A stretch of 64,000 nucleotides of DNA from Natronosalvus caseinilyticus (GCF_017357105.1 NZ_CP071596.1:1860001-1924000); one strand, 5' to 3'; counted from the stretch's first letter, positions 37,573-46,364 are shown. Numbers and translations: made by a program. Notes: a model not told the origin generated them from the sequence alone.

Positions 37573-40500
37573 TCAGACGTCCTCTGCGACGACAGTTACG
37601 TCGCGGTCGGTACCACCGAGCAGAATCCACTCGCGGTCGGTGAGCGTCCCGTCGTCGCCGGTGTCACGCGAGACAGCGATCGGTCCGAACGTGTACTCAC
37701 CAGTGTCGAGCAGGTCGTCGGGGGCCTCTACGAAGTGCGTGAGGTTCTCGTAGGCCGATTGGGCGTCCTCGAGGCCGAAGTAGACGTGCGTGCCACCGTT
37801 CAACGCCGGCGTCGTCGCCTCGACGTCGCCGTACCCCTCGTCGACTGTCCAGTCTTCCGGCACCGTGTCACGGACCAGAACCGGTTCGGTGGCCTCGACG
37901 TCCAGTTCGGTGCGATTCGTTTGCCCGCCGGTGAACACCGAGCCCGAATCCTCGCGCTCGCCGTCGACCGCGAACCGCGGGCCCTGCTCGCGGTCGCCGA
38001 CCGTCCGGACGATCTCGCCGTCCACGAACCGTCGCTGCTCCATGCCGAGCGCGTTGACGAGGACGGTGAACCCGAAGTACGAGAGGACGTAGTTCTTCAG
38101 CCCGAAGGGGTGCAGTTCCTGCTGGCTGGCCGGGGGAAAGAGTCCACCGATCGCGTGGATACCACGCCACCCGTCGCTGTCGGTGAAGATCGAACCGCAA
38201 CTCACTAGGTCGTCGGTCGTCCCGGCGACGGTTCCGCCGGACGTCTCGAAGGCGTCCGCGTCGATCAGCGTCATCGGCGCGTCGTTCGCGTACGGGTAGC
38301 CGAGCGGTGCTACCTTCCACGTCATCCGCTGGATCGGACGGGTGTCGGTGAGCAGCGGGTGTTCCTCGTCTTTCTCCTCGAGGTGACTGACGCCGAACGT
38401 CTCGTCGACGACGTCGCCCTCGGCGATGCCGGGTGCGGTCTCCAGGTCTGCGAGCAGGTGGAGGCCCGTGTCGGTTACCACGAGGTTACCGCCGGACTCG
38501 ACGAAGTCGTCGATCGCTGCGGCGTAGCCCTCGGGGTCGTCGCCGCGGTCGTCGTGGACGACGACGAGGTGGTCAGCGTCGACCCCCGATTCGGCCACCT
38601 CTTCGGGCGTGAGCGCGACCGTAGTGAGCAGTTCGTTCTCCGCCTCGAAGTCGTCGAAGAACGCCAGCGGCGTCACCTCGTACTCCTGTTGCTCGAAGCC
38701 GAGCGCGTCTCGAGGGTCCGGGTTGTCGGCCTCCGACTGCAGCGTCCCGACGTGAGCGTGGAGTTCCGTCGCTTCCTCGGCCATCAGGCTCTCGACGTCG
38801 AGCGTCCACTCGCCGGCCGCCGGCTCTTTCACGACCATCGGCGGGATGTGGTGATGTCGATCGCCGTTGAACGTCGAGGGACGATACGAGCGGACCTCGT
38901 TCCCGTTCGGACCGCGGAGCACGACGTCGACGAGGCCGTACGGTGCGTGTGCGTGTACCGATAGCGTGTGTAGACCGTCGGCGACGTCGAACGTCAGCGT
39001 CTCGGTGGATTCGGCGTCGACGATGAGATCGTGCTCGGTGCTGGCGAGTTCGGTTCCGCCGCTATCAGTATCGTCATCCTGCAGGAACGAGAGGTCGTCC
39101 GACGAACGCGTGAGTTCGTCGGTCGTCACGTAGGCGATCTCCGTGGGTTCGCCGTCCCGGGTGACGACCTCGGAGTCGACGTCGCGGAGCGCGTAGTCGG
39201 TCATCGTCTTCATTGCCGCAATGTAGCCCGTCACCCACTTGTCGGCTAACTCGGGATTGTACACGTTCCCCCCGATCATGTGGCTGTAGGCCATCTCGAA
39301 CGCCATCGTCGTCACGTCGAGGCCGCCCAGGTCCTCACTGGCGCCCATGAAGCCGATGAGTCCGCCGGTGATCGTGTAGCCGATCGTGTCCCAGATGGTC
39401 GAGTAGTCGTACGCCGTCTCCGGCAGCGTGGGCATGAGGACCTCGGGGTTGAACTTACCGGTGGCTTCCTCCTGGACCTCGGCGAGCGTCTCCCAGTCGT
39501 CCATCGCCTCCTCGAGGTTCGTCTCGAGGGTCCGGTTCATCTCGTAGAGGTCGTGGAACTCGTCCTGGGTGTACTCGATCTGGTTGATGAGTCCCAGAAT
39601 GAAGTCCGAGTTCCAGAACATCGCGTGGAGGTCGGCGCCGTGAGTGAGGTTTTCGTACCCACGGAAGTGCTCGACGACGCCCATCGCGTCGGGAACCTTG
39701 TCGATGATATCGTGTGGATTGTCCTCCGCCCAGCGGCTCTCGTCCGGTTCGCCAGGGTGGTGAGACGGATCGATCCACCCGACGGTGGGGTACTGCCGGT
39801 TCGTGTCGTACACTTCGGCGTTCCCTCGCTCGTGGAGTGGCGCCGCGGGTAGCCGTGGATGGGTCGCACCTGGTCCCCCGGTCTGCCAGCCGCTATCGTA
39901 CTGCGGGCTGCGGGCCACCCAGCCGTCGGGATTACACGAGAGGATGATCAACACGCAGTCGTCCAGCAGTCGCTCGAACTCCTGCTCGCGTCCGGTGAGT
40001 ACTCGCTCGATGAACCGATAACACGCCTCGGGGCCAGCGCGCTCGAGGCCGTGCATCGAGGCCTCGAACATCACCTTTTGACGGTTCTCGAACTCCTTAG
40101 TCCCGCGAATCTCGTCGATGTCGTTCGTGATTTCGGCGACGTGGAGGTCCTTCGGATCGTACCGGTCGGTGAGTCGGTTGTGGTGGCCGGGACTCGTCCC
40201 GAACTCGACGTCGTGCGGGTTCTCCGCGTCCGCGAGGGCGTAGAAGTTGAGCCGCTCTGCGTGCTCGGACTCGAGGTACTCCATCCCGCTGATCATCTGC
40301 TCGTAGTCGATGAAGTCGACGGCGCGGTGCGGGGCCGGGAAGACGCCGAGAGGATAGTACCCCAGTCGCCAGAACGGGTTCGATCCGGGCGTGTAACTCA
40401 ATTCTTCAGCGGTTGGAATCTCGAGTACCTCCTCGACCTCCGCCGTCGTGAGTTGCGCGTAGGCTGCGGGCGGCTCCTCGAGAATCCAGTCTTCGTCGAT

Positions 40501-40782
40501 TTCGACCTCGAGGTCGAGCCCGAGCAGGTCGTCGATCCCCGACTCGTCCTCGAACTGGATGAGCGTCGCGACGGCGTAGTCGTCAGGCGTGTGATTGACG
40601 ACGTACTCGTACTCGTCGGTCATCGCCGAGTCTTCGAGGTCAGCGATAGCGTTGCCTGGCAAGGCCAGAACGCCACCCAGTGCAGCAGAGAGTCGTACGA
40701 AGTCGCGTCGGTTGATTGGTACGGTATCGAAGGTTGCCTCGGCTTCGTGCGTGTCGTCCGCGCCGTGTTCGTGTTCCATCAT
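37573..40782 (-). CDS. Very large secreted M14 zinc carboxypeptidase
   Basis: A 1069-residue exported protein. NRRDFVRLSAALGGVLALP is a twin-arginine signal, uncharged after the arginines, with cleavage near ALPGNAIA. The M14 domain (about 130-520) has zinc ligands H244 and E247 (MHGLERAGPEACYRF) and H386 (HGADLHAMF). After it come a beta-rich pre-protein-convertase-like module (about 590-690: LTFDVADGLHTLSVHAHAPY) and a C-terminal region with a ThuA/GATase-like stretch (DDFVESGGNLVVTDTGLHLL). M14 enzymes remove C-terminal residues. The size is well above the usual 400-500. Two adjacent ATGs (40782, 40779) fit; a TTTTTATC box lies about 55 bases upstream. A dual winged-helix regulator is upstream on the same strand. 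Confidence 0.84.
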   Translation of the reverse strand: MMEHEHGADDTHEAEATFDTVPINRRDFVRLSAALGGVLALPGNAIADLEDSAMTDEYEYVVNHTPDDYAVATLIQFEDESGIDDLLGLDLEVEIDEDWILEEPPAAYAQLTTAEVEEVLEIPTAEELSYTPGSNPFWRLGYYPLGVFPAPHRAVDFIDYEQMISGMEYLESEHAERLNFYALADAENPHDVEFGTSPGHHNRLTDRYDPKDLHVAEITNDIDEIRGTKEFENRQKVMFEASMHGLERAGPEACYRFIERVLTGREQEFERLLDDCVLIILSCNPDGWVARSPQYDSGWQTGGPGATHPRLPAAPLHERGNAEVYDTNRQYPTVGWIDPSHHPGEPDESRWAEDNPHDIIDKVPDAMGVVEHFRGYENLTHGADLHAMFWNSDFILGLINQIEYTQDEFHDLYEMNRTLETNLEEAMDDWETLAEVQEEATGKFNPEVLMPTLPETAYDYSTIWDTIGYTITGGLIGFMGASEDLGGLDVTTMAFEMAYSHMIGGNVYNPELADKWVTGYIAAMKTMTDYALRDVDSEVVTRDGEPTEIAYVTTDELTRSSDDLSFLQDDDTDSGGTELASTEHDLIVDAESTETLTFDVADGLHTLSVHAHAPYGLVDVVLRGPNGNEVRSYRPSTFNGDRHHHIPPMVVKEPAAGEWTLDVESLMAEEATELHAHVGTLQSEADNPDPRDALGFEQQEYEVTPLAFFDDFEAENELLTTVALTPEEVAESGVDADHLVVVHDDRGDDPEGYAAAIDDFVESGGNLVVTDTGLHLLADLETAPGIAEGDVVDETFGVSHLEEKDEEHPLLTDTRPIQRMTWKVAPLGYPYANDAPMTLIDADAFETSGGTVAGTTDDLVSCGSIFTDSDGWRGIHAIGGLFPPASQQELHPFGLKNYVLSYFGFTVLVNALGMEQRRFVDGEIVRTVGDREQGPRFAVDGEREDSGSVFTGGQTNRTELDVEATEPVLVRDTVPEDWTVDEGYGDVEATTPALNGGTHVYFGLEDAQSAYENLTHFVEAPDDLLDTGEYTFGPIAVSRDTGDDGTLTDREWILLGGTDRDVTVVAEDV

Positions 40783-40927
40783 AGTTCGTGTGCAGGGTGG
40801 TCCAGCGGACCTATCGCGGTCAACAATAATCATGATAAAAATGGTATTGACAAACGCATCCAGGAGTCTTCTCGGAGTCCGGATACCGATCGAATCAGCC
40901 GTCGAGACGGCTACGCTTCGCAGACGG

Positions 40928-41458
40928 TTACGCGGCTTCAGTCTCGAGTCGCGACTCGGACTCGTCCGACCCGTGATTCGCCCCGTCCTCGAATATTACG
41001 GACTCGACGGTAGGAGCGAGTTCGTTGACGACCGTCCGGCCGTCACGCTCGCGAACGACGAACCCGGCGTCTTCGAGCATCGAGAGATGATGTGAAACCG
41101 TACTCGAGTCGCACTCGAGTGCGGTAGCGAGGCGAGCGTTGTGCGTCGGACCCAGCGTCGCCAGCGCCTCGAGCACCCGTCGCTTTGCCGGTTCGAAGAG
41201 GACGCTTCGCAACTCGAGGTCGTCCTGACTGAACGGAAAATATCGTCGTTTCCCACAGACTGTGACCGATTGGATCACGTTCTCGTCTTCGAGAACGCGG
41301 ACGTGATAGCGAACGGTCGAGAGTGCGACGCCGCTTTGCTCGCTCACGGCGGAGAGACAGAGACCGGGCTCGGCCTCGACGGTCTCGTAAATCATCCGCC
41401 GTCGATCGTTTTCGAGCGGACACGAATCGCTAGACGACTCACGCTTGGAAACTGCCAT
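40928..41458 (-). CDS. Two-domain winged-helix regulator (ArsR/MarR-like)
   Basis: A 176-residue protein with two winged helices: residues about 20-85 (MIYETVEAEPGLCLSAVSEQ, VALSTVRYHVRVLEDENVIQ) and about 95-160 (RRVLEALATLGPTHNARLAT, ECDSSTVSHHLSMLEDAGFV). This duplicated ArsR-like layout is common in haloarchaea. It lacks a cysteine-rich metal site, so the signal is unknown. It is immediately upstream of the M14 peptidase on the same strand (about 145 bases), a plausible target. The ATG at 41458 fits the family length; a start ten codons upstream exists. Confidence 0.84.
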   Translation of the reverse strand: MAVSKRESSSDSCPLENDRRRMIYETVEAEPGLCLSAVSEQSGVALSTVRYHVRVLEDENVIQSVTVCGKRRYFPFSQDDLELRSVLFEPAKRRVLEALATLGPTHNARLATALECDSSTVSHHLSMLEDAGFVVRERDGRTVVNELAPTVESVIFEDGANHGSDESESRLETEAA

Positions 41459-41710
41459 CGTCACACTCGTCGTTGAAAGAACCGGCATCTCGACGGACAG
41501 TCCACGACCAATCTCCTCCTCTCATCGACGGCGTTACCCGCGCTCGAGCGAATCCGCCACGATCGGGTATCGGCTTCGTTCTACGAGCCGGTTCCCACCA
41601 CTGCCGTTGTCCCAGTTCAAATGTATCATCCAGTCCGTGATATCGACCTGCTCTGGTTTCGCGTGCCATTCGATCCCATGAATATCACGACCTGGTATAA
41701 ACTAATGTTG

Positions 41711-41742
41711 CCGATATATTTTGGATTGGGCATATATATCGG
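41711..41742. repeat. AT-rich inverted repeat
   Basis: CCGATATAT at 41711-41719 is exactly complementary to ATATATCGG at 41734-41742, with 14 bases between. It lies in the AT-rich part of the gap upstream of the regulator at 40928-41458 but more than 250 bases from its start, so it is unlikely to be its core promoter. It could be a protein site or a leftover of an inserted element. Confidence 0.5.
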
Positions 41743-41880
41743 ACGTAAGTGCAAAATATATGTAAAAAATACTCAATATGTATGGGAATTTGCCAAGAAA
41801 ACGCCGATTCGGGAGTGCGTAAACTCCAATGCCTGGCTCGATGGCGTCACACCGACCCCGTGCTCGAGTTGACTCGAGGC

Positions 41881-41940
41881 GCGACTCGCTTCGCTCGTCG
41901 ATGTTGGGCGGTGAAAACGCGCTGGCTGGGATTTGAACCA
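41881..41940. repeat. Direct repeat copy 1 (tRNA-Gly end unit)
   Basis: A 60-base unit: GCGACTCGCTTCGCTCGTCG, 18 diverged bases, then the 3' end of tRNA-Gly (GCGCTGGCTGGGATTTGAAC and two more bases). The second copy is at 42015-42074 with the same internal spacing, 134 bases away. In copy 1 the tRNA part stops after 22 bases. Confidence 0.75.
41919..41940 (-). pseudogene. Truncated tRNA-Gly 3' end
   Basis: Twenty-two bases identical, except at the last position, to the acceptor-T-arm end of the intact tRNA-Gly at 42052-42122 and in the same orientation. No anticodon arm follows. This is a remnant of duplication or an attachment-site scar. Confidence 0.7.
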
Positions 41941-42014
41941 CGCCCGAGAACCTGTTCGCTACGCTCACAGAACCTCGGTCTGATTCAAATCCAGGGACGA
42001 TTTTCACTGAATAC

Positions 42015-42074
42015 GCGACTCGCTCCGCTCGTCGGTTTGATTCAGTGTAAATGCGCTGGCTGGGATTTGAACCC
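42015..42074. repeat. Direct repeat copy 2 (overlaps tRNA-Gly)
   Basis: Second copy of the 60-base unit: the first 20 bases differ from copy 1 at one position, the middle 18 have diverged, and the last 22 are the 3' end of the functional tRNA-Gly gene. Confidence 0.75.
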
Positions 42075-42122
42075 AGGTTGTGACCATGGCAAGGTCACGT
42101 GATACCACTACACTACCAGCGC
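42052..42122 (-). tRNA. tRNA-Gly (GCC anticodon)
   Basis: A 71-base cloverleaf on the minus strand: acceptor GCGCTGG/CCAGCGC with discriminator A, anticodon stem TGACC/GGTCA enclosing TTGCCAT (anticodon GCC), and T arm CTGGGTTCAAATCCCAG. It decodes glycine GGC/GGU. Its 3' end is repeated 112 bases downstream (41919-41940). CCA is not encoded. Confidence 0.97.
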
Positions 42123-42272
42123 CCTGTTGCACTCTCACCTACACCGGCAAGGGTGTATAAGGGTTGCGAATCGGGAGGGGTATGGGCTACGACTGCACGA
42201 CTCACACCGCGGGCCCGGCCGGCGGTTTATCGACTCGATAAGTGTCTCGAGGCCGGTGGCCACGGCGTCGGC

Positions 42273-44177
42273 TCACTCGATCTCGAGCGACCAGTCGCCG
42301 TCGGCCTCGACGTCGATCCAGCAGACGTTGGCGGCGGCGTACGACCGGGATCCGTCGAACTCCCCGCTCTGTTTGACCAGCTGTTCCCAGCTACCGTCGG
42401 CTCCCCAGCCGTCCACGATGAACATCCCGTCCCCGCCGTGAGTGACCTGGAGGCTGAGATCGTTTTCGGTCCACAGCGGGCCAACGAACGACGGCCCCGA
42501 TCCGGACGCCGAGTTCGGGACGTCCGTCAGGTCATCGGCGTGAACTTCGGGCTGGTCGAGACTGATCTCCCACTCGCCGTCGGCTTCGACATCGAGTTCG
42601 TAAGAGCCCCCGCCGACGACCATCATCGATTCGCCGTCCGCGCCGCCGGCGGTCTGTACCAGCAGGTCGTCGGCCAGGTTGTCGTCGCTCGACTGGAGTC
42701 TGGCGACGAACTCGCCGTCGGCCGAGACGTCTCCCACGAGGATTCCCTCGGAGAGGTCGAACGAGTCCGACGTCGTCGAGCCGTCGCCGTCGAACGAGAG
42801 CGACCGGCCGCTATCGAAGATCGTTCCCTCCGGTCGTTCGGTGGCTTCGTCTTCTTCGCCATCGTTGCCGTCGCCATCGCCACCCAAGTTGCCGTCGACC
42901 ACGTCCGACAGCGTCACGACGTCGACCCCGCGCTGTTCGATGTGGTTGAGCAGGTGCTCGAGGTCGTCGACCGACATGCTGCTCGACGTCGACTCACCCT
43001 CGACGATGCGCGGAATGCGAAGGATGGAGAGCTGGTTCCACTGGTCGACGTTGTTGATGTGACGGCGGACCCCCTCGTGAAGAGCCGGCCCCCAGATCTG
43101 AGGGAGGGTGTGAATGGAGGTCGGATTGCCGCTGGTTGGTCCGCCGCCAAACAGTAGCCCTGACTCGTAGTGCTCGCGGAGGGCCTCGTGGGTCTCCTGG
43201 GTCATCCGATCGTCCGGGACGACGAAGTGCCGGGCGCCCTTTTCGAAGCCCCGCTCTTCGAGTGCGGTTCGGGTGACTTCGAGGACGCGCTTCTGGCGGT
43301 CGATGGGCATCTCCGGAAGCGCACCCTGACTCACGGGATACGCACAGACGTCCCAGCCCTGGTCCTGCAGTTCCTCGAGTTGCTCGAGCGTCATCTGGCT
43401 GCGCCCACCGATCTGTTCGGGGTCGACGGCGACCGCTGCCGACCAGCCGCGCTCCTCGAGCATCGGCGCGGCGCGCTCGTACTGGGTACGGTGGCCGCCG
43501 TAGAACGCCAGGATGGCCTTGCCGTTGTCGACGCCCTGTGTCCTCCGGAGGTCGTCGATCACGAGTCGTGTGGGTCCGTCCTCGGGTCCGTACCCGATGA
43601 TGTTTAGCCGGGTGACGTTCGGGAGGTCGAGTTCACCGTACTTCTGGCCGTACCCGAAGTCGATGCGAAGCCAGCCTTCGTACCCGCCAGGGACCACGCG
43701 GATGCTCTTCAGTCGGTTGTCGCGGTTGCCGGTTTCAACTTCGAGGGCGACTCGATTGGCTGACTCAACTTTGACTGCTAGCGAGACATCGTACCCGTCG
43801 AGATCGAGTCGATCCGGGAAGGCCGTCGTGGCGACGACCTGACTCGAGTCGCCCTCGAGGACCGCCGCCTGTGATCCGGTTCTGGCCTCGTCGGGTGCGG
43901 CCTCGATCGTCCCTTCCGTCGTCCGCCAGTGCTCGAGGTTCTCGAAGGTGTCGATGGCTTCGCCGGTGTCGATTGCAGGCCACTCGATGCTGCCCTCGTC
44001 GTCGCCGTTCCCGGTTCGATCGCTGTCGCCGTTTCCGTTGCCGTTGCCTGAGGTTCCGTTTCCGTTTCCGTTCCCGTCTCTCGGATCGCCGCCGGGGATC
44101 ATGTCCAGACAGCCAGCGAACGATGCCGAGCCTGCGCCCAGTGCAGCCAACAGCTTGCGTCGAGATGACGGTTGCAT
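42273..44177 (-). CDS. Exported lipoprotein related to polysaccharide deacetylases, active-site motifs replaced
   Basis: A 634-residue lipoprotein: RRKLLAALGAGSASFAGC carries a twin-arginine motif and a lipobox with C23. A Gly/Asn-rich linker (about 33-60) follows, then a beta-sandwich, carbohydrate-binding-like domain (about 75-215), then a NodB-like barrel (about 220-420) and a C-terminal beta-rich module with four or more Trp/Asp-containing repeats (about 450-634). In the NodB region the usual Phe-Asp-Asp-Gly is F225-Y-G-G228 and the usual Ser-His-Thr-x2-His segment is C278-A-Y-P-V-S-Q, so the metal-binding Asp and His residues are missing and deacetylase activity is unlikely. A TATA-like CATTATAG lies about 45 bases upstream. 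Role may be glycan binding. Confidence 0.8.
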   Translation of the reverse strand: MQPSSRRKLLAALGAGSASFAGCLDMIPGGDPRDGNGNGNGTSGNGNGNGDSDRTGNGDDEGSIEWPAIDTGEAIDTFENLEHWRTTEGTIEAAPDEARTGSQAAVLEGDSSQVVATTAFPDRLDLDGYDVSLAVKVESANRVALEVETGNRDNRLKSIRVVPGGYEGWLRIDFGYGQKYGELDLPNVTRLNIIGYGPEDGPTRLVIDDLRRTQGVDNGKAILAFYGGHRTQYERAAPMLEERGWSAAVAVDPEQIGGRSQMTLEQLEELQDQGWDVCAYPVSQGALPEMPIDRQKRVLEVTRTALEERGFEKGARHFVVPDDRMTQETHEALREHYESGLLFGGGPTSGNPTSIHTLPQIWGPALHEGVRRHINNVDQWNQLSILRIPRIVEGESTSSSMSVDDLEHLLNHIEQRGVDVVTLSDVVDGNLGGDGDGNDGEEDEATERPEGTIFDSGRSLSFDGDGSTTSDSFDLSEGILVGDVSADGEFVARLQSSDDNLADDLLVQTAGGADGESMMVVGGGSYELDVEADGEWEISLDQPEVHADDLTDVPNSASGSGPSFVGPLWTENDLSLQVTHGGDGMFIVDGWGADGSWEQLVKQSGEFDGSRSYAAANVCWIDVEADGDWSLEIE

Positions 44178-44387
44178 TGGGTCACCGTCTGCCGCCGGGT
44201 ACCTTCTTAATGGAGGCTATAATGAAAAAAATCCAACCGTTTCACGGAAAAGGACCATCCTTTCCCTTTCGCTAAGCCCGCCGAACCCGGTAGCGATTGC
44301 CGCGTTATCGCGACCATTTTGTGTGCCCGAGTGTCACGAATTTGGCCCTGCGAACCCCTCACAGCCCGGAATCGAATCCGCTACCCT

Positions 44388-44394
44388 TTTAAGA
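44388..44394 (+). promoter_or_regulatory. TATA box of the SPOUT/S10 ribosomal operon
   Basis: CCCTTTTAAGAC lies about 55 bases before the ATG at 44448; a start site near 44418 gives a leader of about 30 bases. It is the best promoter candidate for the long plus-strand transcript that continues to secY. Confidence 0.5.
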
Positions 44395-44447
44395 CACTGT
44401 CCGTAACACATCGCTACAGTCTAGTGACGAGGCGCCGAAGTCGCGGT

Positions 44448-45329
44448 ATGACCGTCAGCGTGCTCGTGCCGTCGTCACTCAGCCGGGAAGCCGAGGACAA
44501 ACGCGAGGCCACTCGCAAACTCGGGTACGTCGCCCGTGCGGCGACCATCTTCCGGGCCGATCGCCTGATCGTCTACCCCGATCCAGGGGGCGACGACGGG
44601 CGATTTGGCGACGGGTTCGTCGAAACCGTCTTGCGGTACGCCGCGACGCCCCCCTACCTTCGAAAGGAGGCCTGGGGCAAGCGGGACGAACTGGAGGCCG
44701 TGGGCGTCTTACCGCCGCTCCGTGCCCCGTCACAGACCGGCTCCGAATCGAACGGTTCGGGGTCGACAAGACAAGGAATCGTGACCGAGGTCGGACCTGA
44801 AGGGCGCGTCCGGGTCAATTGCGGACTGCAACACCCGATCTCCCTCAACACACCTCCCGGAATGGAGGTCGACGAGGGGGAGCGCGTGACCGTCAGGATC
44901 TCTTCGCGACGACCGGTCCGGGCGAAACTCGTCGACGAATCCCCACCGGGATTCGCCGTCGAGCGGACGGACCTCCCGGCAGCACTCGGCCGTGAGGACG
45001 CCGGCGTTCGCATCGCGGCCTCCCGATACGGTGAACCGCTCACCGTGGGACGCCTCGAGACGCTGGCCGGACGCGTCGAACGGGACGGGATGACCGTCGC
45101 CTTCGGCGCACCCGAGAGAGGGTTGCCGGACATCCTCGGTATCGACCAGGGGGCCGTCGAGGCCGCTTACGCCGATACCGAGGACGACGCAAACGTCGAA
45201 CCCAGCGATCTGCGCACGGAAACGGGGTTCGACCTCTGGCTCAATACGGTTCCGAACCAGGGGAGCGCGGTCGTGCGAACGGAGGAGGCTCTGTTCGCCA
45301 CCCTCGCTCCCCTCTCACTGAGAGCGTGA
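44448..45329 (+). CDS. Putative SPOUT RNA methyltransferase (uridine-N3 type)
   Basis: A 293-residue protein of the SPOUT knot family that stands before uL3 in nearly all haloarchaea. Visible parts are VSVLVPSSLSREAEDKREAT, IFRADRLIVYPDPGGDDGRF, LRYAATPPYLRKEAWGKRDE, an inserted OB-like beta domain (about 105-175: VTEVGPEGRVRVNCGLQ) and the knot segment at the end with LNTVPNQGSAVVRTEEALFA. Relatives methylate uridine in rRNA; the target here is inferred. The ATG at 44448 is chosen because the upstream extension is not conserved. It ends 4 bases before uL3. Confidence 0.85.
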   Translation: MTVSVLVPSSLSREAEDKREATRKLGYVARAATIFRADRLIVYPDPGGDDGRFGDGFVETVLRYAATPPYLRKEAWGKRDELEAVGVLPPLRAPSQTGSESNGSGSTRQGIVTEVGPEGRVRVNCGLQHPISLNTPPGMEVDEGERVTVRISSRRPVRAKLVDESPPGFAVERTDLPAALGREDAGVRIAASRYGEPLTVGRLETLAGRVERDGMTVAFGAPERGLPDILGIDQGAVEAAYADTEDDANVEPSDLRTETGFDLWLNTVPNQGSAVVRTEEALFATLAPLSLRA

Positions 45330-45333
45330 TAGA

Positions 45334-46353
45334 ATGCCACAACCAAACGCACCACGCAAAGGCTCACTCGGGTTCGGCCCACGAAAGCGGGCGACCAGCG
45401 AGGTCCCACGCTTTTCCTCGTGGCCGGACGACGACGGACAGCCAACGCTCCAGGGCTTCGCGGGCTACAAGGCCGGCATGACCCACGTGGTTATGGTCGA
45501 CGACACCGCTAACTCGCCGACCGAGGGAATGGAACAGACCGTTCCCGTGACCATCGTGGAGACGCCGCCGATGCGCGCCGTCGCCCTGCGTGCGTACGAG
45601 AACACACCGTATGGACAGCAACCGATCACCGAGGTCTGGACCACCGAGTTCGTCGACGAACTCGAGCGCGTCCTCGACGTCCCCGGCGACGAGTACGACG
45701 CCGAGGCCGCCGAAGACGAGTTCCGCGAGGAACTCGAGGCCGGTCGGGTCGACGACGTTCGCGTCATCACCCACACCGTCCCTGGTTCGATCCCCTCGGT
45801 TCCCAAGAAGAAACCCGACGTCATGGAGACGCGCGTCGGCGGCGGCTCCGTCGAGGAGCGCGTCGACTTCGCGCTCGAGACGATCGCCGAGGGCGGCGAG
45901 CACGTCATGAACGACGTGTTCCGCGCCGGCGAGTACGTCGACGCCAGCGGCGTCACCAAGGGGAAAGGTACCCAGGGTCCCGTCAAGCGATGGGGCGTCC
46001 AGAAGCGCAAGGGCAAGCACGCCCGGCAGGGATGGCGCCGCCGCATCGGGAACCTCGGTCCCTGGAACCCGAGCCGCGTCCGCTCGACGGTCCCCCAGCA
46101 GGGTCAGACCGGGTACCACCAGCGGACCGAGCTCAACAAGCGCCTCGTCGACATCGGCGACGGCGACGACGCGACGGTCGACGGCGGCTTCGTCAACTAC
46201 GGCGAGGTCGACGGCCCGCACGCGTTGATCAAGGGCTCGCTCCCCGGGCCGAACAAGCGCCTCGTGCGCTTTCGCCCGGCGATTCGACCCGGAGACCAGC
46301 CGCGTCTCGATCCCGAGGTGCGCTACGTCTCCACCGCATCCAACCAGGGGTGA
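45334..46353 (+). CDS. rpl3: 50S ribosomal protein uL3
   Basis: A 339-residue archaeal-type uL3. MPQPNAPRKGSLGFGPRKRA opens it, GFAGYKAGMTHVVMVDD follows, and the central GKGTQGPVKRWGVQKRKGKH loop reaches the peptidyl-transferase centre. Acidic insertions give it haloarchaeal length. First ribosomal gene of the S10-like cluster here; uS10 itself is not adjacent, as usual in archaea. Confidence 0.98.
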   Translation: MPQPNAPRKGSLGFGPRKRATSEVPRFSSWPDDDGQPTLQGFAGYKAGMTHVVMVDDTANSPTEGMEQTVPVTIVETPPMRAVALRAYENTPYGQQPITEVWTTEFVDELERVLDVPGDEYDAEAAEDEFREELEAGRVDDVRVITHTVPGSIPSVPKKKPDVMETRVGGGSVEERVDFALETIAEGGEHVMNDVFRAGEYVDASGVTKGKGTQGPVKRWGVQKRKGKHARQGWRRRIGNLGPWNPSRVRSTVPQQGQTGYHQRTELNKRLVDIGDGDDATVDGGFVNYGEVDGPHALIKGSLPGPNKRLVRFRPAIRPGDQPRLDPEVRYVSTASNQG

Positions 46354-46364
46354 ACTAGCAACAC

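Larger units (their letters stand above)
41459..42051. other. Gene-free AT-rich region with tRNA-Gly remnants
   Basis: This 593-base gap has no supported protein gene. Bases about 41690-41810 are markedly AT-rich and hold several TATA-like words and an inverted repeat at 41711-41742. The right part (41881-42051) holds a truncated copy of the adjacent tRNA-Gly end, an inverted partial copy of the same end near 41983-41996, and two copies of a CTCGCTTCGCTCG-type word. An open frame at 41621-41872 has no recognisable features. Confidence 0.6.

Noticed and set aside
41621-41872. Possible 83-residue protein in the AT-rich gap
   Set aside because: It crosses the AT-rich island, has no promoter or family features, and ends in the repeat unit. 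Composition looks like non-coding DNA.
44224-44276. A-rich/T-rich hairpin (GGAAAAGG/CCTTTCC) as a riboswitch or terminator
   Set aside because: The stem is short with a bulge and lies between divergent promoters; nothing supports a structured RNA.
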